NCBI RefSeq assembly: GCF_900099965.1
Contig: NZ_FNDJ01000041.1
Span: 1 to 64,000, forward strand
Direction: 5' to 3'
Length of the DNA stretch: 64,000 bases
DNA from: Nonomuraea jiangxiensis
GTDB taxonomy: Bacteria; Actinomycetota; Actinomycetes; Streptosporangiales; Streptosporangiaceae
Shown here: one piece after another, positions 1-8,211 of the stretch
How the letters are laid out: each line of letters begins with the position of its first letter
How positions within the stretch are numbered: the first letter of the stretch is position 1
Program-made: the position numbers and the translations under genes
The notes under the pieces: model-generated
Told to the model about the DNA's origin: nothing
Databases searched by the model: none
The model's input: the letters and a program-made list of their open reading frames with translations, nothing else

Positions 1-322
1 CCGTGAAACCCTTGCGAGTCCCGCACCCGGCGGCGTTCATTTCGTTGTGCCTTAAGTCTTTCAGCCGTTCAAGTCTCTGTCAAATTGACTCGACTCGCAC
101 AACCTGCAGAAATTAAGTCGCGCCCCGTTTCCGGGACAACCCCTCAAACTTACCAGCCCATCCGAGTGCAGGCGCACGCCTCACCGGAGGGTGGAGTCTG
201 GAGGTCGTCCCCGAGAGAGTCAGGCGATCTTCGCCCTCCTCGCGGGACTGCTGAACTCTATGTACGCCTCCCGGAACCGTCAAATCGATGGTTCACCCGC
301 CGGCCACGGGTACGTAGGAGAG
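1..322. other. Left-edge non-coding stretch
   Basis: No convincing gene is visible here. The first 130 bases are less GC-rich than the rest of the window, as expected of an intergenic or promoter region. A TTGACT hexamer at 85-90 could be a -35 box for the downstream membrane protein gene, but I see no well-spaced -10 box. Open frames crossing this stretch have no recognisable protein character, and the window edge prevents knowing what lies upstream. Confidence 0.4.
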
Positions 323-1363
323 GTGCGTGATCAAGCCGTCCCCAGGGCGGTCATCATTCTGGTGGGCATAGCCGGCGCGGTCGTCGTCCTCTTCGGTATC
401 CGGGAGGTCGCCTCGGTCGTCGGCCCATTGGTGCTGGCCTTGGTGCTCGTCATAGCCGTCGCCCCCGTGCGCCGCTGGCTGGACGGCAAGAACGCCCCCG
501 TCTGGCTCCAGGTCACGGTGCCGTTCCTGATCGTCCTGCTGGTGCTGCTCGGCATGGCGGGCATCCTCACCATTTCGGCCACCGAGCTCGCATCGCTGCT
601 GTCCACGTACGCCGGCGAGTTCCAGCGGCTCCTCGCCGACGCCCAAAGCTGGGCCATCACGCACGGCGTCAGCAACGAGGTGATCGACAAGGCGAGGCAC
701 TCGTTCGACCCGGACAGGATTCTGGGACTGGCGCAAAGTCTGCTCGGCAGTGTGATCGGCGTGCTTTCCGCGCTTTTCCTCGTAGTCGTGTTGTTGCTGG
801 CGATGTGCCTCGACGCGCCGATGACCTCGAAAATCCTCGCCGACGGCGAGGGCAGCAGGCCGCAATTGGTGACCGCGCTCGCCGAGTTCGCGCACAGGAC
901 CAGGCGCTATCTCATCGTCTCCACCGTGTTCGGGCTGCTGAGCGCGATACTCGACGTCGTCGCCCTGTCGTTGCTGGACGTGCCGCTGCCGCTGCTCTGG
1001 GGCGTGCTCGCGCTCATCGCCAACTACATCCCCAACATCGGGTTCGTCATCAGCCTGTTGCCGCCCGCCCTGCTGGCGCTGCTGGCGGGCGGCGTGCAGA
1101 CAATGGTGTTCGTCATTGCCGCGTATGTCGCCATCAATGTCGTCACCCAATCATTCATCCTGCCCAAGTTCCTGGGCGACGCCGTGGGATTTTCGACCAC
1201 GATGACATTCATCTCGCTGCTTGTCTGGACTTTCGTGCTGGGGCCGCTGGGCGCCATTCTCGCCATTCCCCTGAGCCTGCTCACGCGGGCGTTGCTGGTG
1301 GACAGCGACCCGAGCGCCAAGTGGGCGCAGGCGCTGCTGTCAGGCAAGCTCACCGGCAGGTGA
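323..1363 (+). CDS. AI-2E transporter family (UPF0118) membrane protein
   Basis: This is a polytopic membrane protein of about 346 residues, the usual size of the AI-2E/PerM family, whose members are proposed exporters or permeases of mostly unknown substrate. Two hydrophobic helices lie near the N-terminus, followed by a soluble central region and a block of hydrophobic segments ending in the family-like LAIPLSLL motif. I prefer the GTG at 323, because a GGAG lies just upstream and the protein then starts directly before the first membrane helix. The frame stays open to 191, and an ATG at 260 is an alternative, but that extension is hydrophilic and atypical. The 3' end overlaps the convergent AraC gene by 24 bp. 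Family assignment is by sequence character only. Confidence 0.8.
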   Translation: MRDQAVPRAVIILVGIAGAVVVLFGIREVASVVGPLVLALVLVIAVAPVRRWLDGKNAPVWLQVTVPFLIVLLVLLGMAGILTISATELASLLSTYAGEFQRLLADAQSWAITHGVSNEVIDKARHSFDPDRILGLAQSLLGSVIGVLSALFLVVVLLLAMCLDAPMTSKILADGEGSRPQLVTALAEFAHRTRRYLIVSTVFGLLSAILDVVALSLLDVPLPLLWGVLALIANYIPNIGFVISLLPPALLALLAGGVQTMVFVIAAYVAINVVTQSFILPKFLGDAVGFSTTMTFISLLVWTFVLGPLGAILAIPLSLLTRALLVDSDPSAKWAQALLSGKLTGR

Positions 1364-2092
1364 GACGAGGCGGTGCATCGGCACCCCGCTCAGCCGTTTG
1401 ACGTCGTGAGAAAGGTGGGCCTGGTCGGCGTAGCCGGCCGTCACGGCCACCTCGGCCAGCGGCACGCCCGCGCGGGCCAGCCGCAGCGCGCGCTGGAACC
1501 GCACGATGCGCTGCAGGGTCTTGGGCGCGTAGCCGAACGAGGCCAGGCTGCGGCGTTGCAGCTGTCGCTCGCTGAGCCCCAGGTCCCAGGCCACCTCGCC
1601 GACCGAGCGGCCCTTTCTGAGCGCGGCGGCGATGGCGGGGGCGGCGGGGTCGACGCGAGCGGACCGGACCAGGAGCTCCCTGATCGGGGCGGGGATGGCG
1701 ACCGGTGGGCTCGGCCCGTCGGCCGCCGGGAAAGGCGGCGCACCAGGTGAGCCGGCCGCCGCGAAAGGCGGGACGCCTGGTGGGTCGGCCACCGGGAAGG
1801 GCAGGGCGGCCAGCGGGACGCGCTGGTCGCGCAGCTCGTCCAGGGGGAGGCCGAAGAAGTCGCCCACCGCGCCGGGGCGGAAACGGATGCCGTCGAAGGT
1901 GTCGCCCGCCCTCATGGCGGTGGGCATCGGCCCCGTGTCGGGGCCCGCCACGAACGGGCCGTCGGGCCCCCAGATGAGGTCGACGCAGGCGTCGGGGACC
2001 ACGAGCTGGGTGAAGTCCGCCTCGGCGACCTGGCGCCACACGCAGGCGACACGCCCGGCGAGGTCCCGCTCAGGAGGCAGCTCCACGTACAT
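1340..2092 (-). CDS. AraC family transcriptional regulator
   Basis: A 250-residue regulator. The N-terminal half (about 1-90) resembles the sensory domain found in actinobacterial AraC proteins (DUF6597-like, with residues such as VVPDACVDLIW and FRPGA). The C-terminal third (about 155-245) is an AraC helix-turn-helix pair, with LSERQLQRR and the GYADQAHLSHDVKRLSG second-helix signature. Between them sits a Pro/Ala/Gly-rich linker of roughly 35 residues with imperfect repeats (GVPPF, GAPPF), longer than usual. The gene converges on the AI-2E gene and overlaps its end. The start is either ATG 2092 or GTG 2086; a GAAGG lies better placed for the latter. The target is unknown. Confidence 0.85.
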   Translation of the reverse strand: MYVELPPERDLAGRVACVWRQVAEADFTQLVVPDACVDLIWGPDGPFVAGPDTGPMPTAMRAGDTFDGIRFRPGAVGDFFGLPLDELRDQRVPLAALPFPVADPPGVPPFAAAGSPGAPPFPAADGPSPPVAIPAPIRELLVRSARVDPAAPAIAAALRKGRSVGEVAWDLGLSERQLQRRSLASFGYAPKTLQRIVRFQRALRLARAGVPLAEVAVTAGYADQAHLSHDVKRLSGVPMHRLVSPAGELA

Positions 2093-2156
2093 GCCTTCAA
2101 CGTACGCGACCCCGCCGACAGAAACCGCGCCCGGGCGGCACCGCCTCAGGCGACCC

Positions 2157-3008
2157 TCAGGCCAGCCGCCCGTACGCGCGCAGGGTCTTGAGCCGTTGCA
2201 CGGTGACGTATCCGCCCCATTCGTGCACCACCAGGGGCGTCCACATGAGCCAGTTGCCGTTCCAGCCGCCGTCGGCGGACTGGGCGGCGATCAGCGCGTC
2301 GAGGTGGGTGTCCAGGACGTCCTGCGTGAACAGCGGCAGCCGCAGCGGCTCGTACGCGAAGTCCAGCGGGAAGTGCGGCTCCCCCGGCTCGTCCGGATCG
2401 AGGGCCACGGTCGCCAGGATGCCTTCGCGCAGCCGGTCGAACTCCGCCTCCGCACGGCTCCGATCCGGCACCAGGTTCAGGAACGTCACCACCGCGCGGG
2501 CCTCGTACGGGCTGGTCTCCTTCAGCGCGGCGATCCGCGACCAGCAGAACTCCGTGGCGGTCGCCAGCCAGGGATGCTCGACGCCGTGCTTGTGCAGCAG
2601 CCCGGCGATCGACGCGGTGGGGATGAGGTTGCCCGGCGGGTCGTCGTCCGTCTCCCACCACGGCGCGCGGGGCGTGTCGCGGACGGACGGCAGCACGAAC
2701 GGCACCCCGCCGTCCCCGGTGGTGACCCCCGCCAGGTAGTCGCAGGCGGCGGGCACCATCGGCGAGTCGAAGGCGTCGAGCTCGTCCAGGATCCAGAAGG
2801 CCACCTCCACCGGCTCCGGCTGGCTGCCCGGGCCGCGCAGGTCGGGTTCGAGCGCGTTGCCGAAGCCGCCGTCGGCGTTCTGGTAGCAACGCAGCGCGTC
2901 CAGCACCCGCTCGCGTGAGCCGTGCCCGAACAGCGCCTCGAATCGCAACCTGTCGATCAGCCTCCCGTGCAGGTGCAGATAGCTCGCGGCTCGGTCGAGG
3001 AGGTCCAT
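2157..3008 (-). CDS. Prenyltransferase/squalene-oxidase-repeat-like protein
   Basis: The product is about 283 residues, rich in alpha-helical repeats resembling the alpha/alpha-barrel of the prenyltransferase and squalene cyclase superfamily. Two QW-type signatures are visible: CYQNADGGFGNALEP near residue 50 and AAQSADGGWNGNW near 250. No DXDD catalytic motif or signal peptide is evident, so it is probably not a terpene cyclase; such stand-alone actinobacterial proteins have no firm function. The ATG at 3008 is chosen because AAGGAAA lies about 8 bases upstream; the longer open frame reaching 3506 lies over the permease gene and is a shadow. It stands alone between the AraC gene and the ABC operon. 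Confidence 0.7.
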   Translation of the reverse strand: MDLLDRAASYLHLHGRLIDRLRFEALFGHGSRERVLDALRCYQNADGGFGNALEPDLRGPGSQPEPVEVAFWILDELDAFDSPMVPAACDYLAGVTTGDGGVPFVLPSVRDTPRAPWWETDDDPPGNLIPTASIAGLLHKHGVEHPWLATATEFCWSRIAALKETSPYEARAVVTFLNLVPDRSRAEAEFDRLREGILATVALDPDEPGEPHFPLDFAYEPLRLPLFTQDVLDTHLDALIAAQSADGGWNGNWLMWTPLVVHEWGGYVTVQRLKTLRAYGRLA

Positions 3009-3144
3009 GTGAGCGGGTTTCCTTCCGCGTGGGGTCGACGGGTCTCGCCCCGAAGCTATCCGCTTCCCGCGCCGTTCTCTTGTCGGAATCGGACACGTAC
3101 GGAAGCGCCCGGCCGGCGCCTCCGCACAGTCCTCACCCGGCAGG

Positions 3145-4341
3145 TCACGGGGTGGCCAGCGCCTCCGTGGGGGACATCCGGGCGGCGCGTACCGCCGGGT
3201 AGAAACCCGCGACCCCGCCGATCGCGAGCGTGGCGAAGACGCCGCCGAGCATGGCCCAGACGGGCACGATCGTGGGCCAGCCCTGGAAGCCCGCGTACGC
3301 GGCGGTGACGCCGATGCCGAGCAGCACGCCGCCGACGCCTCCGATGGCCGACAGCAGCAGCGACTCCGCCAGGAACTGGGCGCGGACCTGCCCGCGCGTG
3401 GCCCCCAGCGAGCGGCGCAGGCCGATCTCCGCGCGGCGCTCCAGCACCGAGATGACCATCGTGTTGGCCACGCCCACGCCGCCGACCAGCAGTGCGACCC
3501 CGCCAAGGCCGAGCAGCAGCGCGTTGAGCGTGGCGTCGGTGGCCTGCTTGGCGGCCAGTACGTCCGACGGTCTGGACACCTCGACCTCGTTGGGCGTCTG
3601 CGGGTTGGCCGTGGCGGCGAGCACGTCGCGGACAGCGACCACCGACTCCTCCCGCGCCCTGGCGTAGATCGTGGTGGGATAGCCGTCGAAGTCCAGCCGT
3701 TCCTCCGCGACCGGCCAGCCGACCAGGGCGGCGGTGTCCACCTCGGGGGCCAGCGGCGCGGGGGCGAGCACGCCGACGACCGTGAACCACTGCCCGCCCA
3801 GCCAGACCCGCTGGTCCGGGCCCGCCTGGACGACGCCGAGCCGGTCGGCGGCCTTGGCGCCGAGCACGGTGGCGGGGTAGCGGTGGGTGGCCTCGTTCAG
3901 CCAGGCGCCGCCGGCGAGGGTGGCACCGACGTCCCGGAGCAGGTCGAGGCGGGCGGCGGTGACGGAGATGCTGCCCGTCTCCGCGTCGGGGACGTGGTCG
4001 TTGCGGTAGACCTTGGCCGGCGTCGTACCGGTCGCGGTGACGGAGGTGACGGGGCCGATCCGGGCGATCATGCCCTCCGCCTCGGCGGGCAGGTGCGACT
4101 CCTCGCCGAACAGGGTCCGGCCCGGTGACACGGTCAGCAGGTTCGTGCCGAGCGCCGCGAGCTGCCGGTTGAGGTCCTCCTGGCTGGAGGCGGAGATGCC
4201 GACGACGCCGAGCATGGCGGCGATGCCGATGGCGATGCCGAGCGCCGACAGGAACACCCGCAGCGGCCTGGCCCGCAGCCCCGCCCCGCCGACCCGGACC
4301 ACGTCACGGGGGCGCATCCGGGCGGGCACGAGAACGGTCAT
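3145..4341 (-). CDS. MacB-like ABC transporter permease (FtsX domain)
   Basis: A 398-residue permease of the MacB/FtsX type. It has one N-terminal membrane helix after the cytoplasmic start (about 25-50), a large extracytoplasmic MacB periplasmic-core-like domain (about 50-270), and three C-terminal helices with the typical ERRAEIGLRRSLGATRGQV coupling segment. It ends in the usual PTEALATP-like motif. Its start codon overlaps the stop of the upstream ATPase (ATGA, 4338-4341), so it is translationally coupled. MacB-type transporters do not pump through a channel; they work mechanically with an adaptor protein, here encoded two genes upstream. It is the last gene of the six-gene operon. Substrate is not readable from sequence; macrolides or envelope peptides are candidates given the erm gene next door. 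Confidence 0.9.
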   Translation of the reverse strand: MTVLVPARMRPRDVVRVGGAGLRARPLRVFLSALGIAIGIAAMLGVVGISASSQEDLNRQLAALGTNLLTVSPGRTLFGEESHLPAEAEGMIARIGPVTSVTATGTTPAKVYRNDHVPDAETGSISVTAARLDLLRDVGATLAGGAWLNEATHRYPATVLGAKAADRLGVVQAGPDQRVWLGGQWFTVVGVLAPAPLAPEVDTAALVGWPVAEERLDFDGYPTTIYARAREESVVAVRDVLAATANPQTPNEVEVSRPSDVLAAKQATDATLNALLLGLGGVALLVGGVGVANTMVISVLERRAEIGLRRSLGATRGQVRAQFLAESLLLSAIGGVGGVLLGIGVTAAYAGFQGWPTIVPVWAMLGGVFATLAIGGVAGFYPAVRAARMSPTEALATP

Positions 4342-5156
4342 GTCCGCACTCCGTCCGGGAGCCCGCCGAGCGCCTCGGGTAGCTTCCCACCGAACGCCTC
4401 CGGCGCCTGCCGGTTGCCAAGCTCGGGAGCCTGCCCACCATCCGCCTCCGGCGCCTCCGGCGCCTGCCGGTTGCCAAGCTCCGGCGCCTGCCCACCATCC
4501 GCCTCCGGCAGGATGCGGCCGTCGAGCATCTCGATTTGTCTGGGGAGGGCGGCGGCGATGTCGCGGTCGTGGGTGATGATGACCACGGTCGTGCCCGCCG
4601 CGTGCAGCTCGCGTAGCAGCTCCATCACCCCGGCCCCCGAGCGGGAGTCCAGGTTCCCGGTCGGCTCGTCGGCCAGCAGAAGCCGGGGGTCGCCGACCAC
4701 GGCGCGGGCGATGGCCACCCGCTGCCGCTCGCCCCCGGACAGCTCGTGCGGGCGGTGGCCGACCCGGTGCCCGAGCCCCACCCGCTCCAAGGCCTCGTAC
4801 GCGCGCAGCCGCCGCTCCCGCAGGGACGGGCCCGCGTACAGCAGCCCGTCGGCCACGTTGTCCAGCGCGGGCACGCCGGCGGCCAGGTGGAACTGCTGGA
4901 AGACGAAGCCGATGACGTTCGCGCGCAGGGCGGAGAGCTGCCGGTCGGTCAGCGAGAGCACGTCGTGCCCCGCGATGCGCACGGTCCCGGCGGAGGGACG
5001 GTCGAGGGTGCCGATCATGTTGAGCATGGTCGACTTGCCCGAGCCGGACGGGCCCACGATGCCGACGAGCTCGCCCTGGCCGATGCCCATCGAGACCCCG
5101 CGCAGCGCCTCGACCTCGCCGTACCGCTTGCTCACGTCCCACAGTTCGACGATCAC
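4338..5156 (-). CDS. MacB/LolD-type ABC transporter ATP-binding protein
   Basis: A 272-residue ATPase with Walker A GPSGSGKS (about 35-42), signature ELSGGERQR, Walker B LLLADEP and the H-loop IITHD. The TGNLDS following Walker B is typical of MacB/LolD/FtsE-type ATPases. The enzymatic core ends near residue 217. It is followed by a tail of about 55 residues containing two copies of a 19-residue Gly/Ala/Pro/Glu-rich unit (EADGGQAPELGNRQAPEAP and a near copy), then a third partial unit. This tail is not part of the family fold. GTG start overlaps the adaptor stop (GTGA, 5153-5156), and the stop overlaps the permease start, so the three pump genes are translationally coupled. Confidence 0.92.
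   Translation of the reverse strand: MIVELWDVSKRYGEVEALRGVSMGIGQGELVGIVGPSGSGKSTMLNMIGTLDRPSAGTVRIAGHDVLSLTDRQLSALRANVIGFVFQQFHLAAGVPALDNVADGLLYAGPSLRERRLRAYEALERVGLGHRVGHRPHELSGGERQRVAIARAVVGDPRLLLADEPTGNLDSRSGAGVMELLRELHAAGTTVVIITHDRDIAAALPRQIEMLDGRILPEADGGQAPELGNRQAPEAPEADGGQAPELGNRQAPEAFGGKLPEALGGLPDGVRT
4392..4505 (-). repeat. Two tandem 57-bp direct repeats inside the ABC ATPase gene
   Basis: Two consecutive 57-base units with only a few differences encode residues 218-255 of the ATPase. The unit carries EADGGQAP and ELGNRQAPEA blocks. The repeat is in frame, so copy-number change would lengthen or shorten the tail without breaking the gene. A weaker related block (GGKLPEALGG) follows. 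Confidence 0.85.
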
Positions 5157-6250
5157 TTCGGCACCGCCACGGTCATGCCCTCCTCGACGCCGGTGACCTC
5201 GACCTGGCCGTCGGCGAACATGCCGGTCCCGACCGGTACGTAGCGGGTGGCCGAGCCCTCCACGACCTGCACGCCGTAGCCGCCCTCGGCCAGCGCCAGC
5301 AGCGCCCCGACGGGCACGGCCAGCACGTTCTCGCGCTGGTCGGAGACGATCGTGACCTCCACGGGCGCGGCGTCGAACGCCTTCTTCAGCCCGCTCACCG
5401 ACACCTTGACCTCGACGGTGGTGGTGGTCTCGTTGCCGTTGCCGGTCTCGGTGGCGACCTTGCCGACGCCGGCGACCTTGCCGTCCACCGTGCTGCCGTC
5501 GGGCAGCTCGACGGTGGCCTTCATACCCTTCCTGACCAGGTGCTCGTCGGCCACGTCCAGGTTGACGAGCACCTCCCGGGTGGTGCCGGTGGCAGTGAGT
5601 ACGGGCCCGCTCGCGCTGTCGCCCAGGGCCTTCCTCAGCTCGGCGACCCGGATCCGGCCGGCCGCGATCACGACGTCACCCGGCTGGACCCGGCCGGTCA
5701 CCTCGTGCCCGAGGTCCTCCTGCCACTCCTCGACCGCCTCCCTCGTGGCCCAGGTGAACCGGTTGTCCACCTCGAAACCGCCGTAGCCGAGCCGGTCCAG
5801 GTTGCGTTCGAGCTCCTCGACGTCCCGCCCCTCGACCCCGTCCTCCAGGGCGCGGTAGAGGGGGACGGTGCCGTACAGGAGGGGGCGGCGGTCGGCGTCC
5901 ACGCTGTAGACGCCGTGGCCCCTGGTGATCGTGGAGCCTTCGCCGGGCAGCCAGGTGATCGTGCCCTGGGTTTTTCCGCTGACGGTGATGGGGTCGCCGT
6001 AGCCGAGGGTGCCGTCCACGGTCTTGGTCTCGGTGAGCGTGGTGCGGGTCACCTTCGCGGTGGCCGGGGGTGTGCGGGTGACGACGGCCGTACCCGTACC
6101 GTTGCCGCCGAAGCCGATGGCGGCGGCCGCGACGGCGGCGGCGAGCAGCGCGGCGCCGCCCGTCCACGCGAGCACCCGCAGCCTGCTCCGGCGGCGGGGC
6201 GGCGAGGGCCGGCGCAGGTTCCGCTCCGTGGGTTCCCTCACCTGCGTCAC
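5153..6250 (-). CDS. Efflux adaptor protein with peptidoglycan-binding domain
   Basis: A 365-residue membrane-anchored adaptor (HlyD/MacA-like membrane fusion protein). It has a basic cytoplasmic N-terminus, one membrane helix (about 28-48), a lipoyl/barrel-sandwich region, and a peptidoglycan-binding-like domain (about 135-195) with GRDVEELERNLDRLGYGG. A beta-barrel segment and a membrane-proximal C-terminal domain with VPVGALLAL follow. Insertion of a peptidoglycan-binding domain in place of the long coiled coil is the usual actinobacterial form, suiting a cell with no outer membrane. The GTG start overlaps the lipoprotein stop (6247-6250) and its stop overlaps the ATPase start. It should link the MacB-like ATPase and permease to the cell wall. 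Confidence 0.88.
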   Translation of the reverse strand: MTQVREPTERNLRRPSPPRRRSRLRVLAWTGGAALLAAAVAAAAIGFGGNGTGTAVVTRTPPATAKVTRTTLTETKTVDGTLGYGDPITVSGKTQGTITWLPGEGSTITRGHGVYSVDADRRPLLYGTVPLYRALEDGVEGRDVEELERNLDRLGYGGFEVDNRFTWATREAVEEWQEDLGHEVTGRVQPGDVVIAAGRIRVAELRKALGDSASGPVLTATGTTREVLVNLDVADEHLVRKGMKATVELPDGSTVDGKVAGVGKVATETGNGNETTTTVEVKVSVSGLKKAFDAAPVEVTIVSDQRENVLAVPVGALLALAEGGYGVQVVEGSATRYVPVGTGMFADGQVEVTGVEEGMTVAVPK

Positions 6251-6771
6251 CCGGCCGCTCCCTTCCCGGGGAGGCTCTTGTTGCAGGCTTCGAGCGCCTG
6301 CCGGAACTTGGGGTCGTCGCGCTTGACGGCGCCCGCCGTGCCGCTGGGGAAGGTGCCGTCGGGGTTGGGGTCGGGCAGGTTCACGCCGTGCTCACGCATG
6401 CACTGGGAGAGCCGGCGGAGCACGTCGACGTCCTGCGGCGAGGGGTTTCGGATCTTCGACGGCGCGTAGTCGCGGCAGGCCTCGGTGGCCGTCTGGAGGG
6501 CCTTCTTGTCGACGGTCCCGTCGAGCGTCTTCAGGCCGCCGCCCCCGTCGGGGTCGGGGTCCTCCATGGCGATGCCGTGCTCGCGCATGCACTGGGCGAA
6601 CTTCCTGCCCCGTTCCTGCGGGTCGGTCGTGGCGGAGGGCGAGGAGCCGGTGGAGGGCTTGGCGGAGGACCCGGCGGCCACGGATGCGACCCCCGTGCCG
6701 CCCTGCTGGCCGCCGCAGCCTGCCACGGCGAGCGCGGCCATCAGGGCCGCGGCGAAATGTGTCCTTCTCAT
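6247..6771 (-). CDS. Secreted lipoprotein with duplicated QCMREHG domain
   Basis: A 174-residue lipoprotein: a signal peptide with lipobox LAVAGC (lipidated Cys19), a Ser/Thr/Gly-rich spacer to about 50, then two homologous repeats of roughly 60 residues. Each repeat opens with QCMREHG and a DPDPDG or DPNPDG segment and closes with EAC. The four cysteines (61, 99, 124 and 163) are spaced alike in the two repeats, 38 and 39 residues apart, suggesting one disulfide per repeat; that pairing is inferred. Proteins of this kind commonly accompany peptidoglycan-binding efflux adaptors in actinomycetes, but their function is not established. It lies 24 bp after the kinase gene and overlaps the adaptor gene by 4 bp. 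Confidence 0.85.
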   Translation of the reverse strand: MRRTHFAAALMAALAVAGCGGQQGGTGVASVAAGSSAKPSTGSSPSATTDPQERGRKFAQCMREHGIAMEDPDPDGGGGLKTLDGTVDKKALQTATEACRDYAPSKIRNPSPQDVDVLRRLSQCMREHGVNLPDPNPDGTFPSGTAGAVKRDDPKFRQALEACNKSLPGKGAAG

Positions 6772-6795
6772 GCCCCCGAATGTGGCGATCGCGCC

Positions 6796-8211
6796 TCAAC
6801 GCGCGCTGGGAGCCGCCTGGGAGTCAGGTAGGAACACCCGGAAAGTCGCGCCCCGGTCCGGGGCGGTGTCCACCTCGACGCGGCCGCCGTGCGCGCGGAC
6901 GATGGCCGAGACGATGGCCAGGCCCAGCCCGGCGCCGCCGTCGGCCCTGGATCGGCCCTGGCCGACCCGGTAAAGCCGGTCGAACAGGCGCGGCACGTGC
7001 TCGGGCGGCACTCCCGGCCCGGTGTCGGCCACCTCCAGCACCCCCATGCCGTCCGACCTGCCGACCCGCACGGTGACGGCGGCCTCGGGCGGCGTGTGGC
7101 TGAGCGCGTTGCCGACGAGGTTGGCGGCCACCTGGCGCAGCCGGGCCTCGTCGCCCACGATCGTGACGGGCGCGAGCCGGTCCCCCAGGCCGGTGAGCTT
7201 GACCTGCCGCTCCGGCACCCGTACGCGGGCGTCGCGGATCGTGTCGGCCGCCACTTCCAGCAGATCGACGAGATGGCGGTCGAGCGGGCGTTCCTCGTCG
7301 AGCTGGGCCAGCGTGAGCAGGTCGTTGACGAGCACGCCCATCCTGGCCGCCTCGTCCTCGATCCTGCGCATCGCCTCGTCGGTGTCGCCGCCTCCCCTGC
7401 GGTGCAGCTCGGCGAAGCCGCGGACGGACGTGAGCGGCGTGCGCAGCTCGTGGGAGGCGTCGGCGAGGAACCGCCGCATCCGAGCCTCCGACTCGGTCCT
7501 GGCGGCGATCTCGGCTTGGAGGCGGTCGAGCATGACGTTCATGGCTCCGGCCAGGCGGCCGGGCTCGGTGTGCGGGTCGGAGACGTGGACCCGGCGGGCG
7601 AAGTCGCCGCGGGCGATGCGTCCCGCCGTGGCCTCCATCCGGGTGAGGGGGCGCAGGCCGAGGCGCACCACGGCCGCGGCGGCCAGGCCGAGCAGGAGCA
7701 GTACGAACACGCTGACGGCGACCGCGACCGCGACGGCCGACGTCTGGGTCTGCTCCACCTCGGCCAGCGACTGGGCGACCACGACGGCGCCGCCGTCCGG
7801 CCTCGCGGCGGCGCGGACCCTCCAGGAGGACCCCGTGGTGCCCGGGACGGTGTAGGGGGCGTCCGTCCTGATCTCGTCGATGACGGGGGCGGGCTGGGCG
7901 GGGTCGGCGTAGGGCTGGCCGCTCACCTTGCCGTCCGCGCCGTAGATCATGATGCGCTGCACGGCCGCGGCCCGCTTCTTCAGCAGTTCGTTGAGCTCGT
8001 TGCTGGTGCCGGCCTTCGGCGGGAGCACCGAGAAGCCCTTGAGGCCGCCGGCGACCTTGGCGATGACCTGGAGCTGCTGGTCCACCCGGGCCAGCATGTT
8101 GTCGCGCAGCATCATGACGCCGATCACGTTGGACAGCACGAGCGCGAGCGTGGTCAGCCCGAGGATGGCCATGACCAGCCGGGTGCGCAGGGTCCAGGTG
8201 GCGGGCCTCAC
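6796..8211 (-). CDS. Two-component sensor histidine kinase (OmpR-partner type)
   Basis: A 471-residue membrane histidine kinase. Residues about 10-32 form the first membrane helix, about 33-165 an extracytoplasmic sensor domain, about 166-190 the second helix, then HAMP, a HisKA dimerisation helix with DASHELRTPLTSVRGF (phospho-accepting His) and a HATPase domain with NLVGNALSHT, DTGPGVP and GAGLGLAIV boxes. The GTG start overlaps the stop of the response regulator gene (8208-8211), so the pair is coupled. The sensor domain is not one I can match to a ligand. Position at the head of the pump operon implies it senses a cell-envelope stress or drug relieved by the ABC system. Confidence 0.93.
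   Translation of the reverse strand: MRPATWTLRTRLVMAILGLTTLALVLSNVIGVMMLRDNMLARVDQQLQVIAKVAGGLKGFSVLPPKAGTSNELNELLKKRAAAVQRIMIYGADGKVSGQPYADPAQPAPVIDEIRTDAPYTVPGTTGSSWRVRAAARPDGGAVVVAQSLAEVEQTQTSAVAVAVAVSVFVLLLLGLAAAAVVRLGLRPLTRMEATAGRIARGDFARRVHVSDPHTEPGRLAGAMNVMLDRLQAEIAARTESEARMRRFLADASHELRTPLTSVRGFAELHRRGGGDTDEAMRRIEDEAARMGVLVNDLLTLAQLDEERPLDRHLVDLLEVAADTIRDARVRVPERQVKLTGLGDRLAPVTIVGDEARLRQVAANLVGNALSHTPPEAAVTVRVGRSDGMGVLEVADTGPGVPPEHVPRLFDRLYRVGQGRSRADGGAGLGLAIVSAIVRAHGGRVEVDTAPDRGATFRVFLPDSQAAPSAR

Noticed and set aside
293..1150. 285-residue open frame opposite the AI-2E gene
   Set aside because: Composition is His/Gln/Arg/Asp-rich as expected of an antisense frame in GC-rich DNA; the plus-strand protein has proper membrane segments.
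3145..5142. Single 665-residue frame spanning ATPase and permease genes
   Set aside because: Only its C-terminal 398 residues look like protein (the permease). The first part is a shifted reading of the ATPase gene, which has its own good frame at 4338-5156.
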